The notes beneath the pieces were generated by a model. It did not search any database. It saw only the letters and a program-made list of their open reading frames with translations, and had not been told where the DNA came from. Of a stretch of DNA of 24,456 nt, positions 10,286 to 19,060 are shown piece by piece (the stretch's first letter is position 1; each line of letters starts with the position of its first letter). Position numbers and translations under genes: made by a program. Source of the stretch: Chara braunii (Eukaryota; Streptophyta; Charophyceae; Charales; Characeae); contig BFEA01000873.1 of assembly GCA_003427395.1 (NCBI GenBank), positions 170,610-195,065 of the forward strand. The letters are read 5' to 3'.

Positions 10286-10395
10286 GTATATATTTTTCTA
10301 TATGTATGACCCGACTATACCCTAGTTTGACTATTTCCCTTTAGTTTGACTGATTGTATGTATGTGGTCCCCTATAAATTTTGCTTTATTTTCAG
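10286..10395 (+). other. Candidate spliceosomal intron, copy B (110 bp)
   Basis: Borders are CAG|GTATAT and, after the pyrimidine-rich TTTGCTTTATTTTCAG, GATCT. They sit at the same place as the borders of 2888-2990 in copy A, while the interior has diverged. There is no RNA evidence here. Confidence 0.42.
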
Positions 10396-10712
10396 GATCT
10401 AATTAAACTGAATGGAAAGAATGTGTGAGAGTGAAGCTCAAGTTTCTTCTTTGTTTTGACTGAAAGCAGATTAAGGGATGAACTGGAGGCAAGTGGGAGG
10501 AAGGCAGTTTGCATGCGTTTGACCGGGTCAACCAAGGACTGGGCATTGTTTTTAAGCTGAATGACCCATGACTATGTTTATTTGATTGTTTTATGAAGGA
10601 CCAGGAATTGTTTCTAAGCTGGATGGTCTGGTTGTTGTGTTTAATTCTGAGGGTTTGTCTAGATGATCTGTGGGACCAAGCATTGTTTCTAAGTGAATGG
10701 CTAGGTCTGTCT

Positions 10713-10713
<1 letters not shown>

Positions 10714-10750
<37 letters not shown>
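10714..10750. repeat. T homopolymer
   Basis: About 37 consecutive T lie within the hairpin array of copy B, directly after the third hairpin. The length is uncertain in draft sequence. Confidence 0.9.
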
Positions 10751-10751
<1 letters not shown>

Positions 10752-10940
10752 ACTGAAGCTGAGCTGAAGAATCCAACTTCATGCTTTGATTGGTTTGAGG
10801 ATAGGCTGAACATTGTTTCTAAGCTGAATGGTTCAGTCTCCTGTTTTATTTTTAAGGGAGAATTTCTGGTATAAGGTTAAGCATTGTTTCTAAGCCGAAT
10901 GATTTAGCCTGAAAACCACGACATAAGTATAAACTTTCAG

Positions 10941-11226
10941 AGTCAGAAAATTATTAAACTTTAGTTATTAAACAGTTCAAAGCGACTACACATTGTTTCT
11001 AAGCTGTTCAAAGCGACTAGACATTGTTTCTATGCCCATATTTTCGTTTATTTTGAAAAAAAAGTCAGAAAATTATTAAACTTTAGTTATTAAACAGTTC
11101 AAAGCGACTACACATTGTTTCTAAGCTGTTCAAAGCGACTAGACATTGTTTCTATGCCCATATTTTCGTTTATTTTGAAAAAAAAGTCAGAAAATTATTA
11201 AACTTTAGTTATTAAACAGTTCAAGC
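10941..11226. repeat. 122-bp tandem duplication
   Basis: Units start at 10941, 11063 and 11185 with AGTCAGAAAATTATTAAACT, period exactly 122. The first two are almost identical and the third is partial. Each unit holds two incomplete copies of the hairpin core (CATTGTTTCTAAGCTG without its right arm). The near-identity points to a recent duplication. Confidence 0.85.
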
Positions 11227-11579
11227 GAGTAGACATTGTTTCTAAGCTGAATAGTCTAGTCATATGGCCAAAGAAAAGAAAAGTGGTTGTGCAACCTGTT
11301 CATGTATATTCTAAAGGCATGCTAGACATTGTTTCTAAGTTAAATGGTCTAGCACTATGCCATATGTGAGTGGGGTATAAGGGTTAAATCATCTGAAAGG
11401 TTCATGAACTATCTATGAGGATTTTGACTTGGGGATGGTGTCAGTACTTACTCCTTGTGGTTTGGTCTTGCATGTGGCTGAGTGAGATTACTACTTAGTC
11501 TGAGATTCAGTGTGATAGGTAGTTGCCTTAGTTGCTCGCCACGTGTTAAAGCTATAAGAGTTAGTTTTAATTCCTGCAT

Positions 11580-12240
11580 TTTCTGAGCTAACTTTTTTTA
11601 CTTAGGTTAATTCTTGCATTTTTTTTTATCATTTCTTATATTTGGCTTTGTAGAAATCTTGGTAAGCTACTTTTTTTACGGGAAGAGCTGCCGAAATTTC
11701 TGCAAATCCAAGGAGTTAGTTAAATTTTGACTTTACGAAGTCCAACTTGTCTAAATTTTATATATAGCTTAGTAGAAATCAAGGAAGTTTCATTTTCTAA
11801 AGGGCGTGCTGCCAAAATTTATGCAAATCCAAGGAGTTAGACAAAATTGAACCTTGAGAAGTCAAAAGTGACTTTAAGATTCTGAACTTAGCTTTGTATA
11901 AATATTTTATTAACATTTTTTCTAAAGGGAGGGATGCCAAAATTTTTACAAATTTGAGGAGTTAGTTAAATTTTGTCTTGGTTGAACTCAAGTTTTGTTT
12001 TTTGAGTTTATATCTGAGTTAGTATAAATATGGGAAGTCTGCTTTTCTAAAGGGAGTGCTGCCCAAATTTTTACTAATTCAGAGAGTTAGACAAAACTTG
12101 ACTTCCAAGGTTAAAAATTATTCCAGTTTTTATATTCGGGTTACTATAAATTATGAGAAGACACTTTTCCTACGGGAAGAGCTGCCGAAATTTTCTTAGT
12201 TTACAGCGGTTAGATTATATTTTGATAGATGATAATTATG
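11580..12240 (+). repeat. Five tandem units of about 124 bp
   Basis: The motif TCTAAAGGGAGTGCTGCC followed by AAATTTTTAC and GGAGTTAGACAAA recurs. The CTGCC (or ATGCC) falls at 11688, 11809, 11934, 12059 and 12182, giving periods of 121, 125, 125 and 123. Units alternate slightly between AGTTAGTTAAATTTTG and AGTTAGACAAAACTTG. The same array occurs on the minus strand of copy C (about 16400-17040), so it predates the split of the two copies. It is non-coding, and no equivalent was seen in copy A. Confidence 0.75.
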
Positions 12241-13435
12241 GCGATCTACCCTGAACTTGGGAGACGCTGCCATAGGTCTGCCTTACGTTGGGTACTGACT
12301 TAAAGGTAGACCTAGGTTTAGCTTGTAGGAGAACCTTGTGTGAGAATGTGCTATGAAACTTTATTCTCCATACACTTATGAGTTTAGCTTAAGGATTGAC
12401 ATGTTTTGTATTACATGTCCTTTTGATCGTTTTATTCAAGATTTAGACTAAATTCAGTTTAATCCTTAAGGGATCATCATCTTTTGTTATCACTGATAAC
12501 ATGTCGGTTGCCGACTCGTCGGTTTACGATTCAACTCTAATCCATTCTTGTCACTCAACCTAAAGGCTTTAGCCGTGTGGTTTGAAATGTTTCATTGTGT
12601 TTTTAGCCGGATTTTATTGAATGACCATTTAACAAAGGTACTGAGTATTTAATTGCTGGCAGGGTAGCTAAGGTTGAGGTTTGTGTGGCTAAAGCGAGGG
12701 GTGTGAGCGTAGAGAATGGTTGAAGTTGACCGCGTGTAGTGCATGAACTTTTGGTTGAATCTTTGATGTGATTGCAAATATGTTATGTTGTTTGGACTTT
12801 GGATTTGACTTCTTGTGATCACATACATATATATGGCTCAAAGGAGTCCCACTGTGATTGTGAGAAGTGATCGTCACATATTTATAACCCTTATCTATAC
12901 ATACGTAAATACATATGTCTTGAGTGTTTCTCGTGGCTTACAGCGACCTCGCGCAAGGGTTAAACAAATTATATTTTTGAAAGAAAAGGGAGATCCCTTG
13001 TTATCCTTTACTTTTTAGAGTTTTTATAGTTGGAAGTTGTAGTCCGTGACAGCCGTCAAAGTCAAACCCCTTGAGTTCTCTCCAGACCCTGAATGATGAA
13101 GTTGGTCTCCAGGACGATAATAAACGATTACCACCACAAATACGAACTTGTGTACCAACCACTCTCCGCAGGGTGCAGAAGAGGATGTGGTTCTCAACCG
13201 CACTTGGCGGTTGTCCATCGTCGAGAGATCAATCTCTCAAGGCGCGTGTCAGTCAACGCTTGCATTGCGAGTCGATATGAGTTAGCCCTGCGTCCGCACG
13301 GTTTTATACTAAGTCTCTCGCACAACGTTTATCCGATTTCCGCATCGGAGGGTTATGGGATGGCTACTAAGGGACTAGGAGTGTTGTCATGTTGTTTGTT
13401 CTATGTCGTTCTGTATATGTTCCTTGTGTGTGTGT
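12241..13435 (+). repeat. Tail of repeat copy B
   Basis: This stretch is homologous, with much divergence, to the minus strand of 15300-16390. Matching landmarks are TTTATTCTCCATACACTTA, TTATTGAATGACCATTTAA, the perfect palindrome AAGGGA-GA-TCCCTT (12986-12999), TTTTTATAGTTGGA and GTCAAAGTCAAACCCCTT, and a GAGAGA/TCTCTC hairpin (13223-13238). Homology fades after about 13310. The palindrome block that follows copies A and C is missing here, perhaps lost when the MITE at 13436 or other material arrived. Short open frames overlap but nothing is recognisable. Confidence 0.6.
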
Positions 13436-14480
13436 CAACAAAAAAATTCCCAAGAGAAATGAAAGTTGAAAAAACATTCTAAAAAAATCAACAGAAAAAT
13501 TTCCACGAGAAATAAAAGTTCAAAAAACATTCTAAAAAAAAAAAATCCTTCATATTTATAAATTATCATTCTAATGTTCGTTCAATTCTAAAATTTTCAG
13601 TTTTATTTGATAAGTTCTCGTCTAAATATGAGTTTTCCCTTCCAACTACATTTATTTGTTCAACATGGAATAAAAGTCTGGACAAGTTCATGAAATGTTG
13701 TAATTAAACTTTCATTCTACTACAACAAATATCTTCAAATTTAAATTGGATTAACCTATATATGACTGAAAAATTTTACTTAGAAAAACAATCCAATTAA
13801 AATATTTCATGAACTCGTTCAGACTTTCATTCCATCTTTAGCATGCAGTTCAAATAAAAAGGGATACCCCATTCTTGGAAGGAAAGTTTTCAAGTACGAA
13901 GAAAAATTTTAAAGTTGGAATGACATTTTTAAGATGGAATGAAAATTTGAAATTTGGAATGTAATTTTAATATAGAATGATTATTTAATTCTGGGAATTT
14001 TTTTTGTTGATTAAATCCTTCATATTTATAAATTATCACTCCAATGTTCGTCTAGTTCTAAAATTTTCAGTTTTATTTTATAAGTTTCCATCTAAATATG
14101 AGTTTTTCCTTCCAACTACATCTATTTGTTCAAGATGGAATGAAAATATGAACGAGTTTATGAAATATTTTAATTAAAATTTCATTATACTGCAACAAAT
14201 ATCTTCTAATTTATATTGGATTAACCTATTTATGACTGGAAATCTTTACTTAGAATGACAGTCCAATTAAAATATTTAATTAACTCATCCAGACTTTCAT
14301 TTCATATCTAGCATGCAGTTTAAATAAGAAGGGATACCCCATTCTTGCAAGGAACGTTTTCAAGTAAGAAAAAATAAAATAAAATTGGAATGACATTTTT
14401 AAAGATAGAATGAAAATTTGAAATTTGGAATGTAATTTTATTATAGAATGATTATTTATTTCTGGGAAATTTTTCTGTTG
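13436..14480. mobile_element. Foldback MITE, head-to-tail dimer
   Basis: Terminal inverted repeats CAACAGAAAAATTTCC (13489 onward, with a diverged extra copy CAACAAAAAAATTCCC at 13436) match the reverse complement of the right end (GGAAATTTTTCTGTTG, ending 14480). A 470-bp unit is repeated: AAATCCTTCATATTTATAAA starts at 13543 and 14013. Each unit is itself a long imperfect palindrome; for example 13666-13705 pairs with 13795-13834. A second right end sits in the middle (ending TGTTG at 14009) with no left end beside it. Flanking GTGT on both sides may be a target duplication, but the left side is a GT run. No transposase is encoded, so it is non-autonomous. Confidence 0.8.
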
Positions 14481-15141
14481 GTGTTTTAATTTTTATGTCT
14501 TTAGAGTAGTGTACGCGTGGTGTGCGAGACTCATCCTAGTCCACCGACGACGAGTCGCGCTTAGGACCTCAGCCCCCTAAGGCGTCGATTCTCGTGTGGG
14601 TCCGATAGAGAAGTAAAACCGCACGTACTCCCTATGCTACAACGAACGAGAAACGCCATCGGCTGGTCCACCTCTGTGATTGCAACTGATTAGCTTTCGT
14701 ACTGTGGACTGGTGGCTCGACGGGGATATGCCCACTAAAGGGAGGTGACAACTCCCGTAAGGTGGAGGTAAGCGTAAGCATTATCCTGTCGTAGGGGCTC
14801 GCAAAAGGTATGATTTACGCACTCGGTCGGAGCGGCTTGCGGAAGGTCCATGTGTATTCGCGATGAGGATCAAACCAACTCCTACACGACGTGGTCGGGA
14901 GGGTCCCGCCCGTTTTATGCGGTGCCGGACCGATGCGCTCGACAACGACACTGATAACTGGACCTGACACTGGCCACAACGACGCTGCCTCCGCTCGTGC
15001 GCACACTTGTCACGGTCCAACGTACGGATCGAAGGAAAAAAACACTTAATCCTTGTATAATAAAAAACAAAAGTTCGTCGGCAATTGTATCGACTTTATA
15101 ATTATCAACAAGAAAAAAAAATCACACACATCTTCAAAACT
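14481..15141. other. Spacer beyond block 3; no gene seen
   Basis: This is GC-balanced sequence between the MITE and palindrome block 3. Read on the minus strand it lies where a pre-head spacer would follow the block, and it is cut off by the MITE. Frames on the minus strand (14781-15020 and the overlapping 14815-15006) are open but show no domain. No similarity to the other pre-head regions was clear by eye. Confidence 0.45.
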
Positions 15142-15298
15142 GCGCGCCCACACACTCTTTATTCTTCCATCTCGCAGACAGTTGGTCAAATACAAAAATT
15201 CGCCACGTCTTGCACAACACACTCAATTTTTCGAATCAAACCTTATTTATGTCACTTGCAAAAACCAAGGCGGATACCCTTGTAAAGGTATTCGCACG
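15142..15298 (-). repeat. Palindrome block, copy 3 (inverted)
   Basis: On the plus strand the core is ATACCCTT-GT-AAAGGTAT (15274-15291), one mismatch from a perfect palindrome, preceded by GTCACTTGCAAAAACCAAGG. The GCGCGCCCACACACTCTTTA motif at 15142-15161 corresponds to the GAGTGTGTG motif of blocks 1 and 2. It is in the orientation of copy C, directly after its tail, as block 2 follows copy A. The function is unknown. Confidence 0.65.
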
Positions 15299-16390
15299 GA
15301 CAACGACGACGTGGGCCTTGTCATATCGACTAGTCATGCATGATTACGCAATGAGTCGCAATGATAGTGTACTACGTGATACTCAAAATCATACAACCCC
15401 CAATGATTCTGAGGGTCGCTTTCGACACTTAAGTGTCAGCTGACACGCATCTTGAGAGGTTAGTCTCCCGATGCTAGACAGTCCCGAATGTGATTGTAAG
15501 ACCTACCTTCTTTTGCACCCTGCGCGAGTGATTGGTAGACGGGCTTCGACCCTTTGTGGAGGCAAGACACCCCTGACCTGTAGGACGAGGCTCCATCTTC
15601 GGAGGCCGTCAGACAGGTAAAGGGGTTTGACTTTAATAGCCGCCACATACCTCAACATCCAACTATAAAAATATAAAAAACAAAAATAAAAAGGGATCTC
15701 CCTTTTCTCTTAATACACATCTGCTTAAATCTTTACGTATGGTCAAAGTAGACCGCTTGATTATACAAGATAAAATTACGACGAGGTTATAAGATACGAG
15801 TCGATCAGTTTCACAATCACAATATGACTTTCTTTCAAATATAGAAATGATCGCAGACAAAGGCCAACTCCAAAATCACAAATCATATATGCCATCACAC
15901 ACGAATTCAACACCAATAGACCACACACCACACGGGGTGGACTTTGACCACTCTCTGCACTGATACCCCTTACCTTATTCACACAATTCCCAAACCTTTG
16001 TCCAATTTTCCAAAAGAAAAAAATCAGTCATTTTTAAATGGTCATTTAATAAAAGCCAAACTTGAAGTAAAACCCCAAAGAAAACATTCAAACTCATAGG
16101 GGATAATGTCATAGGTTGAGTCGTGAGAATGAGTTAAAGTTCAGTCGGAACCCAATTGATCATTTAGAAAATAACAGAAGACGGTCCTCGTAGGATCCGA
16201 CTGAAACTAGTTCGATCTTGAATCAGAATGACAAAACAATACATGAAATACACCATAAGTCAATTCTGAAAGTTAAACTCTAAGTGCATGGAGAATAAAC
16301 TTTCATATCATATCTCACTCGTTCCCAAAAATAAGTATAAACTTAACTTTGAATTCGTCGAAAGATTAAGCAAAATTATGCAATATCTTT
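15299..16390 (-). repeat. Tail of repeat copy C
   Basis: Read on the minus strand, this aligns with the tail of copy B: the palindrome AAGGGATCTCCCTT (15691-15704), the TTTTTATAGTTGGA junction and the GTCAAACCCC segment are all present. The GGGAG/CTCTC hairpin (15454-15469) corresponds to GAGAGA/TCTCTC in copy B with a pairing-preserving G-U. Two overlapping 14-bp palindromes occur at 15424-15446 and have no counterpart in copy B. Open frames at 15460-15982 on the minus strand are not recognisable. Confidence 0.6.
15424..15446. promoter_or_regulatory. Two overlapping perfect 14-bp palindromes
   Basis: GACACTTAAGTGTC (15424-15437) and GTGTCAGCTGACAC (15433-15446) share the central GTGTC. The result is three alternating GACAC/GTGTC pentamers at 9-bp spacing, separated by TTAA and AGCT. 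Such spacing could suit a dimeric DNA-binding protein, but no binding factor is known to me for this sequence and it may be chance. Confidence 0.3.
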
Positions 16391-17454
16391 CCTGTACAAG
16401 GTAGATAGTCAAAATTTTTCCTACGAAATATAATGTAACTCCTTAAAACTAAAAAAATTTTGACAGCACTCTCTCTAAATTTTTTTTTTCTTCATAATTT
16501 ATATTCAGCTGAATATGAAATATGAAAACGTTTTTTGATTTTTTAGAGTCAAATTTGTCTAACTCTCTGATTTAGTACAAATTTGGGCAGTATTCCCTTT
16601 AGAGAAATAAGCTCCCAAAATTTATACAAAGTCAAATATAAATTCAAAAATAAAATTTGAACTCTGCCAATAAAATTTTTAACTAACTCTTTTGGATTTG
16701 TAAAAATTTCGACACCACTTTCTCTATAGACAACGTCTTTTCAAAATTTATATAAAGCTAAATATAAATTAAAAAAATAATTATGATTTTATTAAACTAA
16801 TTTTTTTCAAACTCTCTGATTTAAAAAACATTAGGGCAGCACCTCGTCTAGAAATGTAGGTTTCCCGAATTTTTACAAAACCAGATATGAAACTCAGACA
16901 AAAATTTAAAAAGATAAAATTTTATAAAGACAAAATTTGATTAACTCCTTGGATTTACGTAAATTTGGGCAGCACTTCCCTTAGTGAAAGTGTCTTTCTA
17001 AAATTTATACAAAGTCGAATATGATAAATAAATTTAATAACAAAGATGCAACAAAAATTGAACTAACTCCTATAGCTCCAACACATGGCGAGTATCTAAA
17101 ACTACTACCTATCAAAATAGAACTTCGGCAAAACTCATAGTCAAGCAAGCATAAACAACCAAGGTAAGTCTCTCACAAAAAATCGTCAAGTTGTTTTCAC
17201 ATAAGATAGTTCATTAATCCTCCAAACGATTAACATTTACCCATTTTACATATGGTGTGACACTAGACCATTCTACTTATAAACCATGCCTAACATGCCT
17301 TCTATAAATGTAGGTTTCTCAAATTTTTACTAAGTCAGATATGAAACTCAGACAAAAGCTAAATTTTATAAAAACAAAGTTTGATGAACTACTTGGATTT
17401 GCATAAAATTGGGTCACACTTCCCTTAGCGAAAGTGCATTTCTAAATTTTATAC
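16391..17454 (-). repeat. 124-bp units and 445-bp duplication in copy C
   Basis: On the plus strand the motif GGGCAGYACTYYCTYTA marks tandem units at about 16464, 16588, 16714, 16837 and 16970 (spacings 124, 126, 123, 133), with a further one at 17415. The sixth arises from a direct duplication: about 16856-17300 and 17301-17745 are near-copies. The offset is 445 measured at GTGTGACACTAGACC (17255 and 17700). The duplication carries one unit and one hairpin in each half. Confidence 0.75.
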
Positions 17455-18118
17455 AAAGTGGAATATGAGAAATAAATTTAATTACGAAGATGCAACAAAA
17501 ATTGAACTAACTCCTATAGCTCAAACACATGGTGGGTATCTAAACCTACTACCTCTCAAAAGACAACTTCAAATAAACTCATAGCCAAGCAAGCATAAGC
17601 AACCAAGGTTAGTCTCTCACAAAAAATCCCCAAGTTGTTTCCACATAAGATAGTTCATTAATCCTCCAAATGATTAACCCTTTACCCATCTTACATATGG
17701 TGTGACACTAGACCATTCTACTTATAAACAATGCCTAGCATGCCTTAGGCTATACACGAATGAGTTGCACAACAGCTCATCTCTTTTTTGGACATATGAC
17801 TAAACTGTTTCGTTTAGAAATAATGCCTAGTCGTCGTGAACTGTTTAAATATTCAATGTTTAAACAATTATCTAACTTGTCTTCAAATATGGGTAGGGGA
17901 TAAAATCATTCTGCTTAATAAAGATGCTCTGCTTACCAGTTTACTTCCAATTATACTCTTAACTTTATTTGTTTTCTTAGTGATATGGCTTAAGTTAGAC
18001 CATTCTGCTTAGAAACAATGCCCAGTTGTCTGTTCATATGCAAATATAAATAAATATTTTCAATGTATACTCGTTTATTCAATGAGTGGATTCAGGCTAA
18101 ACCATTCTGTTTGAAAAC
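17255..18118 (-). repeat. Hairpin array of repeat copy C (truncated)
   Basis: The array reads on the minus strand. Hairpins with clear arms lie at 17261-17295, 17706-17740 and 17798-17832; a weaker one is near 18000. The first two are counterparts of the perfect hairpin 11320-11354 in copy B. On the minus strand TGCTAGG and TGTTAGG face TCTAGTG and still pair at all seven positions using three and four G-U wobbles. The last motif (about 18090-18118) is cut within its left arm, and no head or intron follows, so copy C is truncated there. Confidence 0.6.
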
Positions 18119-18417
18119 TGGGTAGCACAGCAATGCCGACCGAATTAAGTGACCGGAATATCCGGACTTATAATCCGACACCCAGTTTATCCGGAAATCC
18201 GGATAAACCGGAAATAGGGCAAAAAAAAACGGAAAAAAAAAAAAAAAAAAAGTTGCGCCAAGGGAGGGCTACCTGAGATATGCAACTTGAAAGTTTTTGA
18301 CCATAAACAGTTTATTGGTATGATTGATTGCTTGCTTGCTTGATTGATTGATTTGTTGATTGGTTGATTGATTGGTTTCATTAATTGATTGATTTGGCCA
18401 TATGAAAACGCACATAA

Positions 18418-18456
<39 letters not shown>

Positions 18457-18474
18457 GTCACACAGGTACATACA
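18119..18474. repeat. Low-complexity tract with palindrome, TTGA and CA repeats
   Basis: TTTATCCGGA-AA-TCCGGATAAA (18186-18207) is a perfect 10-bp inverted repeat in a stretch with several more CCGGA/TCCGG words. A-rich runs follow (18221-18251), then imperfect TTGA tetranucleotides (about 18320-18390) and a CA microsatellite (18419-18454). No gene is supported; cysteine/valine-rich peptides from the CA run are artefacts. Confidence 0.8.
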
Positions 18475-18790
18475 AAGCCCGAGTAAGGTACATTTAATTC
18501 CCAAGTATGGTCCACAGGAGCACCGAAAGACAAAGTAAGGTTGTTATGCAACAAACACAAACTAAAAGTGTGGTTCACAACCACACACAAACATTGAGAG
18601 CCTGAGTGAGGTCCACACAAACACGCACTGAAAGCCTAAGTCAAGTACACAAAGACACAAACTGAAAGTTAAAGCGAGGTCTACATACACACATTGGAAG
18701 CCAAAGTCTGGTCCACACACACACTCAGAGTGTAAGGTCTACACAAGCACACTGAAAGCCTAAGTCATGTTCTCATACACAAGATTCTAA
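18475..18790. repeat. Degenerate minisatellite, units about 30-36 bp
   Basis: About ten imperfect units of the type GCCTAAGTGAGGTCTACACA followed by CACACTGAAA. Clear units start near 18600, 18634, 18665, 18700 and 18755. Divergence between units is considerable, so the array is old. It leads directly into CA/CT repeats. Confidence 0.65.
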
Positions 18791-18809
18791 GTGCAAGTTA
18801 TGTGTGCCC

Positions 18810-18982
18810 CTCTCTCTCTCACAAACACACACACACCTATCTCTATCTCTCTCTCACACACACCTACCTGTATGTCTCACAAACACACAAACCTACCTCT
18901 ATCTCTCACATACACACCTACCTCTCTCTCTCACACAAACGCGTGCACGCACACGCACACACACACACACACACACACATGC

Positions 18983-19024
<42 letters not shown>
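18810..19024. repeat. CA/CT compound microsatellite below the hAT gene
   Basis: Interspersed CACACACCTACCTCTATCTCT units of roughly 40 bp are followed by CA (18956-18979) and CT (18982-19024) runs. The CT run ends about 37 bp beyond the TAG of the hAT extension frame. A second CT run (23287-23338) lies just upstream of the gene start, so the gene is bracketed by like repeats. Confidence 0.85.
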
Positions 19025-19060
19025 GCAGCAACAGTCCTGGACCATCGTGACCTCGTAAGC

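Larger units (their letters stand above)
10540..11354 (+). repeat. Hairpin array of repeat copy B
   Basis: Seven hairpins of the same type as in copy A have arms at 10540-10543/10565-10568 (TGGG/CCCA), 10600-10604/10628-10632 (ACCAG/CTGGT), 10674-10680/10701-10707, 10803-10810/10832-10839 (AGGCTGAA/TTCAGTCT, one G-U), 10874-10881/10903-10910 (AGGTTAAG/TTTAGCCT, two G-U), 11227-11233/11255-11261 and 11320-11326/11348-11354 (TGCTAGA/TCTAGCA, perfect). The inner CATT-loop-AATG stays nearly constant, with GTTTCTAAGCTG as the usual loop. Hairpins are separated by roughly 35-100 bp, except across the 122-bp duplication. No coding frame is supported. Confidence 0.7.

Noticed and set aside
13436-14480. 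LTR retrotransposon, because of the 470-bp direct repeat
   Set aside because: The repeats are adjacent with no internal region, the ends are inverted repeats starting CAACAG instead of TG...CA, and each unit is palindromic, which fits a foldback MITE.
18269-19058. Cysteine/valine-rich and serine/leucine-rich small proteins
   Set aside because: They come from CA and CT microsatellites in several frames at once.
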